A stretch of DNA of 64,000 nucleotides from Prosopocoilus inquinatus (Eukaryota > Arthropoda > Insecta > Coleoptera > Lucanidae), in NCBI GenBank assembly GCA_036172665.1, contig CM069873.1, positions 43,494,001-43,558,000 on the forward strand, given 5' to 3'. The notes below the pieces were generated by a model, which was not told the origin of the DNA, searched no databases, and saw only the letters and a program-made list of their open reading frames with translations. Below, piece by piece: positions 54,179 through 64,000 of the stretch. Each line of letters starts with the position of its first letter. The stretch's first letter is position 1. The translations under genes were made by a program, and so were the position numbers.

Positions 54179-57100
54179 GCATGTTGTTTCATTTAAAACT
54201 ATTTCCAGATTCTGCTGCGTTCGAAAATTTCGTCTCTCACATCAGAGTTACTGGAGTCCATCGAAACGTCAAATAACATATTAGATAAGTAAGGATCGAT
54301 TAGATACATCACAGGAACAACGCTAATACGTGTTGTTTCGTTCAAAACTATTTCCAGCTTCTGCTGCGTCCGAGAACTTTGTATCTCACATCAGAGTTAC
54401 TGGAGTAAATTCAAACGTCAAATAACAGGATAGATAAATAAGGATCGATTAGATACATCACAGGAACAACGCTAATGCGTGTTGTTTCGTTTAAAACTAT
54501 TTCCAGCTTCTGCTGCGTCCGAAAATTTCGTATCTCACATTAGAGTTACTGGAGTCCATCGAAACGTCAAATAACATAGTAGCTAAGTAAGGATCTATTA
54601 GATACATCACAGGAACAACGCCAATACGTGTTGCTTCGTTTAAAACTATCTCCAGCTTCTGCTGCGTCCGAAAACTGTATCTCACATCAGAGTTACTAGA
54701 GTCCATCGAAACGTCAAATAACATGATAGATAAATAAGGATCGATTAGATACATCACAGGAACAACGCTAATACGTGTTGTTTCGTTTAAAACTATTTCC
54801 AGCTCCTGCTGCGTCCAAAAACTTCGTATCTCACATCAGAGTTACTAGAGTCCATCCAAACGTCAAATAACATGATAGATGAGTAAGGATCGATTAGATA
54901 CATCACAGGAACAACGCTAATACGTGTTGTTTCGTTTAAAACTATTTCAAGCTCCTGCTGCGTCCAAAAACTTCGTATCTCACATCAGAGTTACTAGAGT
55001 CCATCGAAACGTCAAATAACATAGTAGATAAGTAAGGATCGATTAGATACATCACAGGAACAACGCTAATACGTGTTGTTTCGTTCAAAACTATTTCCAG
55101 CTTCTGCTGCGTCCGAGAACTTTGTATCTCACATCAGAGTTACTGGAGTCCATTAAAACGTCAAATAACATGATAGATGAGTAAGGATCAATTAGATACA
55201 TCACAGGAACAACGCTAATGCATGTTGTTTCGTTTAAAACTATTTCCAGCTCCTGCTGCGTCCGAAAATTTCGTATCTCACATTAGAGTTACTGGAGTCC
55301 ATCGAAACGTCAAATAACATGATAGATGAGTAAGGATCGATTAGATACATCACAGGAACAACGCTAATGCGTGTTGTTTCGTTTAAAACTATTTCCAGCT
55401 TCTGCTGCGTCCGAAAATTTTGTATCTCACATCAGAGTTACTGGAGTCCATCCAAACGTCAGATAAAATGATAGATAAGTAAGGATCGATTAGATACATC
55501 ACAGGAACAACGCTAATACGTGTTGTTTCGTTCCAAACTATTTCCAGCTTCTGCTGCGTCCGAGAACATTGTATCTCACATCAGTTACTGGAGTCCATCC
55601 AAACGTCAAATAACATGATAGATGAGTAAGGATCGATTAGATACATCACAGGAACAACGCTAATACGTGTTGTTTCGTTTAAAACTATTTCCAGCTCCTG
55701 CTGCGTCCAAAAACTTCGTATCTCACATCAGAGTTACTAGAGTCCATCGAAACGTCAAATAACATGATAGATAAATAAGGATCGATTAGATACATCACAG
55801 GAAAAACGCTAATGCGTGTTGTTTCGTTTAAAACTATTTCCAGCTCCTGCTGCGTCCAAAAACTTCGTATCTCACATCAGAGTTACTAGAGTCCATCCAA
55901 ACGTCAAATAACATGATAGATAAATAAGGATCGATTAGATACATCACAGGAACAACGCTAATACGTGTTGTTTCGTTTAAAACTATTTCCAGCTCTTGCT
56001 GCGTCCAAAAACTTCGTATCTCACATCAGAGTTACTAGAGTCCATCCAAACGTCAAATAACATGATAGATGAGTAAGGATCGATTAGATATATCACAGGA
56101 ACAACGCTAATGCGTGCTGTTTCGTTTAAAACTATTTCCAGCTCCTGCTGCGTCCAAAAACTTCGTATCTCACATCAGAGTTACTGGAGTCCATCGAAAC
56201 GCCAAATAACATGATAGATGAGTAAGGATCGATTAGATACATCACAGGAACAACGCTAATGCGTGTTGTTTCGTTTAAAACTATTTCCAGCTTCTGCTGC
56301 GTCCGAGAACTTTGTATCTCACATCAGAGGAACTGGAGTCCATCCAAACGTCAAATAACATGATAGATGAGTAAGGATCGATTAGATACATCACAGGAAC
56401 AACGCTAATACCTGTTGTTTCGTTTAAAACTATTTCCAGCTCCTGCTGCGTCCAAAAACTTCGTATCTCACATCAGAGTTACTAGAGTTCATCGAAACGT
56501 CAAATAACATGATAGGTGAGTAAGGATCGATTAGATACATCACAGGAACAACGCTAATGCGTGTTGTTTCATTTAAAACTATTTTCAGATTCTGCTGCGT
56601 TCGAAAATTTCGTCTCTCACATCAGAGTTACTGGAGTCCATCGAAACGTCAAATAACATAGTAGATAAGTAAGGATCGATTAGATACATCACAGGAACAA
56701 CGCTAATACGTGTTGTTTCGTTCAAAACTATTTCCAGCTTCTGCTGCGTCCGAGAACTTTGTATCTCACATCAGAGTTACTGGAGTCCATTAAAACGTCA
56801 AATAACATGATAGATGAGTAAGGATCGATTAGATACATCACAGGAACAACGCTAATGCGTGATGTTTCGTTTAAAACTATTTCCAGCTCCTGCTGCGTCC
56901 GAAAATTTAGTATCTCACATTAGAGTTACTGGAGTCCATCGAAACGTCAAATAACATGATAGATGAGTAAGGATCGATTAGATACATCACAGGAACAACG
57001 CTAATACGTGTTGTTTCGTTTAAAACTATTTCCAGCTTCTGCTGCGTCCGAAAATTTCGTATCTCACATTAGAGTTACTGGAGTCCATCGAAACGTCAAA

Positions 57101-58495
57101 TAACATAGTAGCTAAGTAAGGAGCGATTAGATACATCACAGGAACAACGCTAATACGTGTTGTTTCGTTTAAAACTATTTCCAGCTCCTGCTGCGTCCAA
57201 AAACTTCGTATCTCACATCAGAGTTACTAGAGTCCATCGAAACGTCAAATAACATGATAGATGAGTAAGGATCGATTAGATACATCACAGGAACAACGCT
57301 AATGCGTGTTGTTTCATTTAAAACTATTTCCAGATTCTGCTGCGTTCGAAAATTTCGTATCTCACATCAGAGTTACTGGAGTCCATCGAAACGTCAAATA
57401 ACATAGTAGATAAGTAAGGATCGATTAGATACATCACAGGAACAACGCTAATACGTGTTGTTTCGTTCAAAACTATTTCCAGCTTCTGCTGCGTCCGAGA
57501 ACTTTGTATCTCACATCAGAGTTACTGGAGTCCATTCAAACGTCAAATAACATGATAGATGAGTAAGGATCGACTAAATACATCACAGGAACAACGCTAA
57601 TGCGTGTTGTTTCGTTTAAAACTATTTCTAGCTTCAGCTGCGTCCGAGAACTTTGTATCTCACATCAGAGTTACTGGAGTCCATCGAAACGCCAAATAAC
57701 ATGATAGATGAGTAAGGATCGATTAGATACATCACAGGAACAACGCTAATACGTGTTGTTTCGTTCAAAACTATTTCCAGCTTCTGCTGCGTCCGAGAAC
57801 TTTGTATCTCACATCAGAGTTACTGGAGTCCATTCAAACGTCAAATAACATGATAGATGAGTAAGGATCGATTAGATACATCACAGGAACAACGGTAATG
57901 CGTGTTGTTTCGTTTAAAACTATTTCCAGCTTCTGCTGCGTCCGTAAACTTTGTATATCACATCAGAGTTACTGGAGTCCATCCAAACGTCAAATAAAAT
58001 GATAGATGAGTAAGGATCGATTAGATACATCACAGGAACAACGCTAATGCGTGTTGTTTCGTTTAAAACTATTTCCAGCTCCTGCTGCGTCCAAAAACTT
58101 CGTATCTCACATCAGAGTTACTAGAGTCCATCGAAACGTCAAATAACATGATAGATGAGTAAGGATCGATTAGATACATCACAGGAACAACGCTAATGCG
58201 TGTTGTTTCATTTAAAACTATTTCCAGATTCTGCTGCGTTCGAAAATTTCGTCTCTCACATCAGAGTTACTGGAGTCCATCGAAACGTCAAATAACATAG
58301 TAGATAAGTAAGGATCGATTAGATACATCACAGGAACAACGCTAATACGTGTTGTTTCGTTTAAAACTATTTCCAGCTCCTGCTGCGTCCAAAAACTTCG
58401 TATCTCACATCAGAGTTACTAGAGTCCATCGAAACGTCAAATAACATGATAGATGAGTAAGGATCGATTAGATACATCACAGGAACAACGCTAAT
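54179..58495. repeat. Higher-order unit C1 (29 monomers, 4317 bp)
   Basis: GCATGTTGTTTCAT at 54179 recurs at 58496. Further right, landmarks recur at 4466: the segment at 54497 and 58963, the two-base deletion at 55582 and 60048, and CTGTTG of ACCTGTTG at 56412 and 60878. The unit corresponds to 10998 onward at offset 43181, so it contains a B unit plus about five additional monomers at its left. It shares GATAGGTGAG (near 56513) and AAATTTAGTATC (near 56905) with C2 but not with B1 or B2. Confidence 0.9.
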
Positions 58496-61400
58496 GCATG
58501 TTGTTTCATTTAAAACTATTTCCAGATTCTGCTGCGTTCGAAAATTTCGTCTCTCACATCAGAGTTACTGGAGTCCATCGAAACGTCAAATAACATATTA
58601 GATAAGTAAGGATCGATTAGATACATCACAGGAACAACGCTAATACGTGTTGTTTCGTTCAAAACTATTTCCAGCTTCTGCTGCGTCCGAAAATTTCGTC
58701 TCTCACATCAGAGTTACTGGAGTCCATCGAAACGTCAAATAACATATTAGATAAGTAAGGATCGATTAGATACATCACAGGAACAACGCTAATACGTGTT
58801 GTTTCGTTCAAAACTATTTCCAGCTTCTGCTGCGTCCGAGAACTTTGTATCTCACATCAGAGTTACTGGAGTAAATTCAAACGTCAAATAACAGGATAGA
58901 TAAATAAGGATCGATTAGATACATCACAGGAACAACGCTAATGCGTGTTGTTTCGTTTAAAACTATTTCCAGCTTCTGCTGCGTCCGAAAATTTCGTATC
59001 TCACATTAGAGTTACTGGAGTCCATCGAAACGTCAAATAACATAGTAGCTAAGTAAGGATCTATTAGATACATCACAGGAACAACGCCAATACGTGTTGC
59101 TTCGTTTAAAACTATCTCCAGCTTCTGCTGCGTCCGAAAACTGTATCTCACATCAGAGTTACTAGAGTCCATCGAAACGTCAAATAACATGATAGATAAA
59201 TAAGGATCGATTAGATACATCACAGGAACAACGCTAATACGTGTTGTTTCGTTTAAAACTATTTCCAGCTCCTGCTGCGTCCAAAAACTTCGTATCTCAC
59301 ATCAGAGTTACTAGAGTCCATCCAAACGTCAAATAACATGATAGATGAGTAAGGATCGATTAGATACATCACAGGAACAACGCTAATACGTGTTGTTTCG
59401 TTTAAAACTATTTCAAGCTCCTGCTGCGTCCAAAAACTTCGTATCTCACATCAGAGTTACTAGAGTCCATCGAAACGTCAAATAACATAGTAGATAAGTA
59501 AGGATCGATTAGATACATCACAGGAACAACGCTAATACGTGTTGTTTCGTTCAAAACTATTTCCAGCTTCTGCTGCGTCCGAGAACTTTGTATCTCACAT
59601 CAGAGTTACTGGAGTCCATTAAAACGTCAAATAACATGATAGATGAGTAAGGATCAATTAGATACATCACAGGAACAACGCTAATGCATGTTGTTTCGTT
59701 TAAAACTATTTCCAGCTCCTGCTGCGTCCGAAAATTTCGTATCTCACATTAGAGTTACTGGAGTCCATCGAAACGTCAAATAACATGATAGATGAGTAAG
59801 GATCGATTAGATACATCACAGGAACAACGCTAATGCGTGTTGTTTCGTTTAAAACTATTTCCAGCTTCTGCTGCGTCCGAAAATTTTGTATCTCACATCA
59901 GAGTTACTGGAGTCCATCCAAACGTCAGATAAAATGATAGATAAGTAAGGATCGATTAGATACATCACAGGAACAACGCTAATACGTGTTGTTTCGTTCC
60001 AAACTATTTCCAGCTTCTGCTGCGTCCGAGAACATTGTATCTCACATCAGTTACTGGAGTCCATCCAAACGTCAAATAACATGATAGATGAGTAAGGATC
60101 GATTAGATACATCACAGGAACAACGCTAATACGTGTTGTTTCGTTTAAAACTATTTCCAGCTCCTGCTGCGTCCAAAAACTTCGTATCTCACATCAGAGT
60201 TACTAGAGTCCATCGAAACGTCAAATAACATGATAGATAAATAAGGATCGATTAGATACATCACAGGAAAAACGCTAATGCGTGTTGTTTCGTTTAAAAC
60301 TATTTCCAGCTCCTGCTGCGTCCAAAAACTTCGTATCTCACATCAGAGTTACTAGAGTCCATCCAAACGTCAAATAACATGATAGATAAATAAGGATCGA
60401 TTAGATACATCACAGGAACAACGCTAATACGTGTTGTTTCGTTTAAAACTATTTCCAGCTCTTGCTGCGTCCAAAAACTTCGTATCTCACATCAGAGTTA
60501 CTAGAGTCCATCCAAACGTCAAATAACATGATAGATGAGTAAGGATCGATTAGATATATCACAGGAACAACGCTAATGCGTGCTGTTTCGTTTAAAACTA
60601 TTTCCAGCTCCTGCTGCGTCCAAAAACTTCGTATCTCACATCAGAGTTACTGGAGTCCATCGAAACGCCAAATAACATGATAGATGAGTAAGGATCGATT
60701 AGATACATCACAGGAACAACGCTAATGCGTGTTGTTTCGTTTAAAACTATTTCCAGCTTCTGCTGCGTCCGAGAACTTTGTATCTCACATCAGAGGAACT
60801 GGAGTCCATCCAAACGTCAAATAACATGATAGATGAGTAAGGATCGATTAGATACATCACAGGAACAACGCTAATACCTGTTGTTTCGTTTAAAACTATT
60901 TCCAGCTCCTGCTGCGTCCAAAAACTTCGTATCTCACATCAGAGTTACTAGAGTTCATCGAAACGTCAAATAACATGATAGGTGAGTAAGGATCGATTAG
61001 ATACATCACAGGAACAACGCTAATGCGTGTTGTTTCATTTAAAACTATTTTCAGATTCTGCTGCGTTCGAAAATTTCGTCTCTCACATCAGAGTTACTGG
61101 AGTCCATCGAAACGTCAAATAACATAGTAGATAAGTAAGGATCGATTAGATACATCACAGGAACAACGCTAATACGTGTTGTTTCGTTCAAAACTATTTC
61201 CAGCTTCTGCTGCGTCCGAGAACTTTGTATCTCACATCAGAGTTACTGGAGTCCATTAAAACGTCAAATAACATGATAGATGAGTAAGGATCGATTAGAT
61301 ACATCACAGGAACAACGCTAATGCGTGATGTTTCGTTTAAAACTATTTCCAGCTCCTGCTGCGTCCGAAAATTTAGTATCTCACATTAGAGTTACTGGAG

Positions 61401-62961
61401 TCCATCGAAACGTCAAATAACATGATAGATGAGTAAGGATCGATTAGATACATCACAGGAACAACGCTAATACGTGTTGTTTCGTTTAAAACTATTTCCA
61501 GCTTCTGCTGCGTCCGAAAATTTCGTATCTCACATTAGAGTTACTGGAGTCCATCGAAACGTCAAATAACATAGTAGCTAAGTAAGGAGCGATTAGATAC
61601 ATCACAGGAACAACGCTAATACGTGTTGTTTCGTTTAAAACTATTTCCAGCTCCTGCTGCGTCCAAAAACTTCGTATCTCACATCAGAGTTACTAGAGTC
61701 CATCGAAACGTCAAATAACATGATAGATGAGTAAGGATCGATTAGATACATCACAGGAACAACGCTAATGCGTGTTGTTTCATTTAAAACTATTTCCAGA
61801 TTCTGCTGCGTTCGAAAATTTCGTATCTCACATCAGAGTTACTGGAGTCCATCGAAACGTCAAATAACATAGTAGATAAGTAAGGATCGATTAGATACAT
61901 CACAGGAACAACGCTAATACGTGTTGTTTCGTTCAAAACTATTTCCAGCTTCTGCTGCGTCCGAGAACTTTGTATCTCACATCAGAGTTACTGGAGTCCA
62001 TTCAAACGTCAAATAACATGATAGATGAGTAAGGATCGACTAAATACATCACAGGAACAACGCTAATGCGTGTTGTTTCGTTTAAAACTATTTCTAGCTT
62101 CAGCTGCGTCCGAGAACTTTGTATCTCACATCAGAGTTACTGGAGTCCATCGAAACGCCAAATAACATGATAGATGAGTAAGGATCGATTAGATACATCA
62201 CAGGAACAACGCTAATACGTGTTGTTTCGTTCAAAACTATTTCCAGCTTCTGCTGCGTCCGAGAACTTTGTATCTCACATCAGAGTTACTGGAGTCCATT
62301 CAAACGTCAAATAACATGATAGATGAGTAAGGATCGATTAGATACATCACAGGAACAACGGTAATGCGTGTTGTTTCGTTTAAAACTATTTCCAGCTTCT
62401 GCTGCGTCCGTAAACTTTGTATATCACATCAGAGTTACTGGAGTCCATCCAAACGTCAAATAAAATGATAGATGAGTAAGGATCGATTAGATACATCACA
62501 GGAACAACGCTAATGCGTGTTGTTTCGTTTAAAACTATTTCCAGCTCCTGCTGCGTCCAAAAACTTCGTATCTCACATCAGAGTTACTAGAGTCCATCGA
62601 AACGTCAAATAACATGATAGATGAGTAAGGATCGATTAGATACATCACAGGAACAACGCTAATGCGTGTTGTTTCATTTAAAACTATTTCCAGATTCTGC
62701 TGCGTTCGAAAATTTCGTCTCTCACATCAGAGTTACTGGAGTCCATCGAAACGTCAAATAACATAGTAGATAAGTAAGGATCGATTAGATACATCACAGG
62801 AACAACGCTAATACGTGTTGTTTCGTTTAAAACTATTTCCAGCTCCTGCTGCGTCCAAAAACTTCGTATCTCACATCAGAGTTACTAGAGTCCATCGAAA
62901 CGTCAAATAACATGATAGATGAGTAAGGATCGATTAGATACATCACAGGAACAACGCTAAT
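58496..62961. repeat. Higher-order unit C2 (30 monomers, 4466 bp)
   Basis: This is a tandem copy of C1 with one extra monomer near its left end, at about 58674-58822. There the CGTCTC and CATATTAGATAAG monomer appears twice in succession, the second time with a GCTTCTGCTGCGTCCG start. It carries the same GATAGGTGAG (near 60980) and AAATTTAGTATC (near 61372) variants as C1. It ends where GATGAG is followed by a CGAAAATATCG monomer instead of the ATTCTG monomer seen in C1. Confidence 0.9.
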
Positions 62962-64000
62962 GCGTGTTGTTTCGTTTAAAACTATTTCCAGCTTCTGCTG
63001 CGTCCGAAAATATCGTATCTCACATTAGAGTTACTGGAGTCCACCGAAACGTCAAATAACATGATAGATAAGTAAGGATCGATTAGATACATCACAGGAA
63101 CAACGCTAATACGTGTTGTTTCGTTCAAAACTATTTCCAGCTTCTGCTGCGTCCGAAAACATTGTATCTCACATCAGAGTTACTGGAGTCCATCGAAACG
63201 CCAAATAACATGATAGATGAGTAAGGATCGATTAGATACATCACAGGAACAACGCTAATGCGTGTTGTTTCGTTTAAAACTATCTCCAGCTTCTGCTGCG
63301 TCCGAAAACATTTTATCTCACATCAGAGTTACTGGAGTCCATCCAAACGTCAGATAACATGATAGATAAGTAAGGATCGATTAGATACATCACAGGAACA
63401 ACGCTAATACGTGTTGTTTCGTTCAAAACTATTTCCAGCTTCTGCTGCGTCCGAGAACTTTGTATCTCACATCAGTTACTGGAGTCCATCCAAACGTCAA
63501 ATAACATGATAGATGAGTAAGGATCGATTAGATACATCACAGGAACAACGCTAATACGTGTTGTTTCGTTTAAAACTATTTCCATCTTCTGCTGCGTCCG
63601 AAAATTTCGTATCTCACATTAGAGTTACTGGAGTCCATCGAAACGTCAAATAACATAGTAGCTAAGTAAGGAGCGATTAGATACATCACAGGAACAACGC
63701 TAATACGTGTTGTTTCGTTTAAAACTATTTCCAGCTCCTGCTGCGTCCAAAAACTTCGTATCTCACATCAGAGTTACTAGAGTCCATCGAAACGTCAAAT
63801 AACATGATAGATGAGTAAGGATCGATTAGATACATCACAGGAACAACGCTAATGCGTGTTGTTTCATTTAAAACTATTTCCAGATTCTGCTGCTTTCGAA
63901 AATTTCGTATCTCACATCAGAGTTACTGGAGTCCATCGAAACGCCAAATAACATGATAGATGAGTAAGGATCGATTAGATACATCACAGGAACAACGCTA
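62962..64000. repeat. Copy of 19038-20076, cut by the window end
   Basis: AGTCCACCG at 63038 matches 19114, and the two-base deletion at 63473 matches 19549, both at offset 43924. The rare CCATCTTCTG and CTGCTTTCG monomers are also shared. The last unit (63879-64000) is truncated by the window edge, not by a biological boundary. Confidence 0.9.

Larger units (their letters stand above)
1..64000. repeat. 149-bp tandem satellite array (429 full monomers plus one partial)
   Basis: Every line of the window reads as the same unit. Successive TCCAG starts lie at 1, 150, 299 and 448, and so on to 63879. Conserved landmarks recur in fixed order: CTGCTGCGTCC, TATCTCACATCAGAGTTACT, GAGTCCATCGAAACGTC, AAATAACATGATAGATGAG, TAAGGATCGATTAGATACAT, CACAGGAACAACGCTAATGC and GTGTTGTTTCGTTTAAAAC. 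429 units of 149 minus 43 deleted bases equals the observed 63878 bases. I saw no insertion of foreign sequence anywhere. Such arrays are usually heterochromatic satellite DNA in eukaryotes. The family is not one I recognise, and both window edges cut through the array, so its true extent is unknown. Confidence 0.99.

Noticed and set aside
1..64000. CRISPR array
   Set aside because: Direct repeats are 149 bp and abut each other; there are no short repeats with unique spacers and no cas genes.
1..64000. Iteron origin or bacterial repeat region
   Set aside because: The scale (64 kb, over 400 units), the nested higher-order structure and the total absence of genes fit eukaryotic satellite DNA and not a replicon origin.
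1..64000. Telomeric repeats, transposons, endogenous viral sequence, rRNA or tRNA genes
   Set aside because: None were seen; the satellite phase is never interrupted.
1..64000. Assignment to a named satellite (for example beetle, ant, aphid or nematode families)
   Set aside because: The length is in a common range but I recognise no sequence match, and naming a species from this would be a guess.

Overview
The whole window is one uninterrupted tandem satellite array. The basic unit is 149 bp, and it runs from base 1 to base 64000 with no unique sequence, transposon, gene or simple-sequence tract between units. Anchored on the motif TCCAG, the window holds 429 complete monomers (1-63878) and a 122-base partial monomer (63879-64000). 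The length can be reconciled exactly by hand: 429 x 149 = 63921, minus 21 two-base deletions and one one-base deletion, gives 63878. One monomer counted by eye is about 40% G+C. Arrays of this kind are typical of eukaryotic constitutive heterochromatin (centromeric, pericentromeric, subtelomeric, or on a B or sex chromosome). I do not recognise the family and cannot name the organism; nothing here looks bacterial, archaeal or viral.

The array is hierarchically organised. Level 1 is the 149-bp monomer, in several diagnostic subfamilies. Level 2 is a tetramer of 596 bp, clearest at about 1-8 kb and 49.5-53 kb. Level 3 is a set of large tandem units: a 25-monomer unit of 3725 bp (299-4023 and 4024-7748), a 25-monomer unit of 3723 bp (11727-15449 and 15450-19172), a 29/30-monomer unit of 4317/4466 bp (54179-58495 and 58496-62961), and a looser family of 12- to 16-mers at about 34.8-42.6 kb. 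Level 4 is a macro-duplication: the left end of the window (1 to about 20.1 kb) reappears at the right end (48395-64000) at offsets of 43181 to 48543 bp. Its copies differ by whole numbers of monomers, as expected from in-register unequal exchange.

Layout: 1-298 lead-in; 299-7748 two copies of the 3725-bp unit; 7749-10726 mixed monomers; 10727-11726 segment with 147-bp monomers; 11727-19172 two copies of the 3723-bp unit; 19173-26240 mixed, partly tetrameric; 26241-34820 mixed, rich in CTAAGGCG-type and AAATTTCGTCTC-type monomers; 34821-42587 reorganised 12-16-mers; 42588-48394 mixed, with a 447-bp trimer duplication near 46.3-47.2 kb; 48395-53393 single copy of the left-end 3725-bp unit; 53394-54178 bridge; 54179-62961 two copies of the 4.3-4.5-kb unit; 62962-64000 copy of 19.0-20.1 kb.

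I found no credible protein-coding or RNA gene. The few open frames longer than about 60 codons are by-products of 147-bp monomers or of a point change, which let a reading frame run through a monomer junction. The features of most interest are the strict length conservation, the nested repeat history, a locally hypervariable tetranucleotide in otherwise corresponding monomers, and a polymorphic dyad in each monomer.
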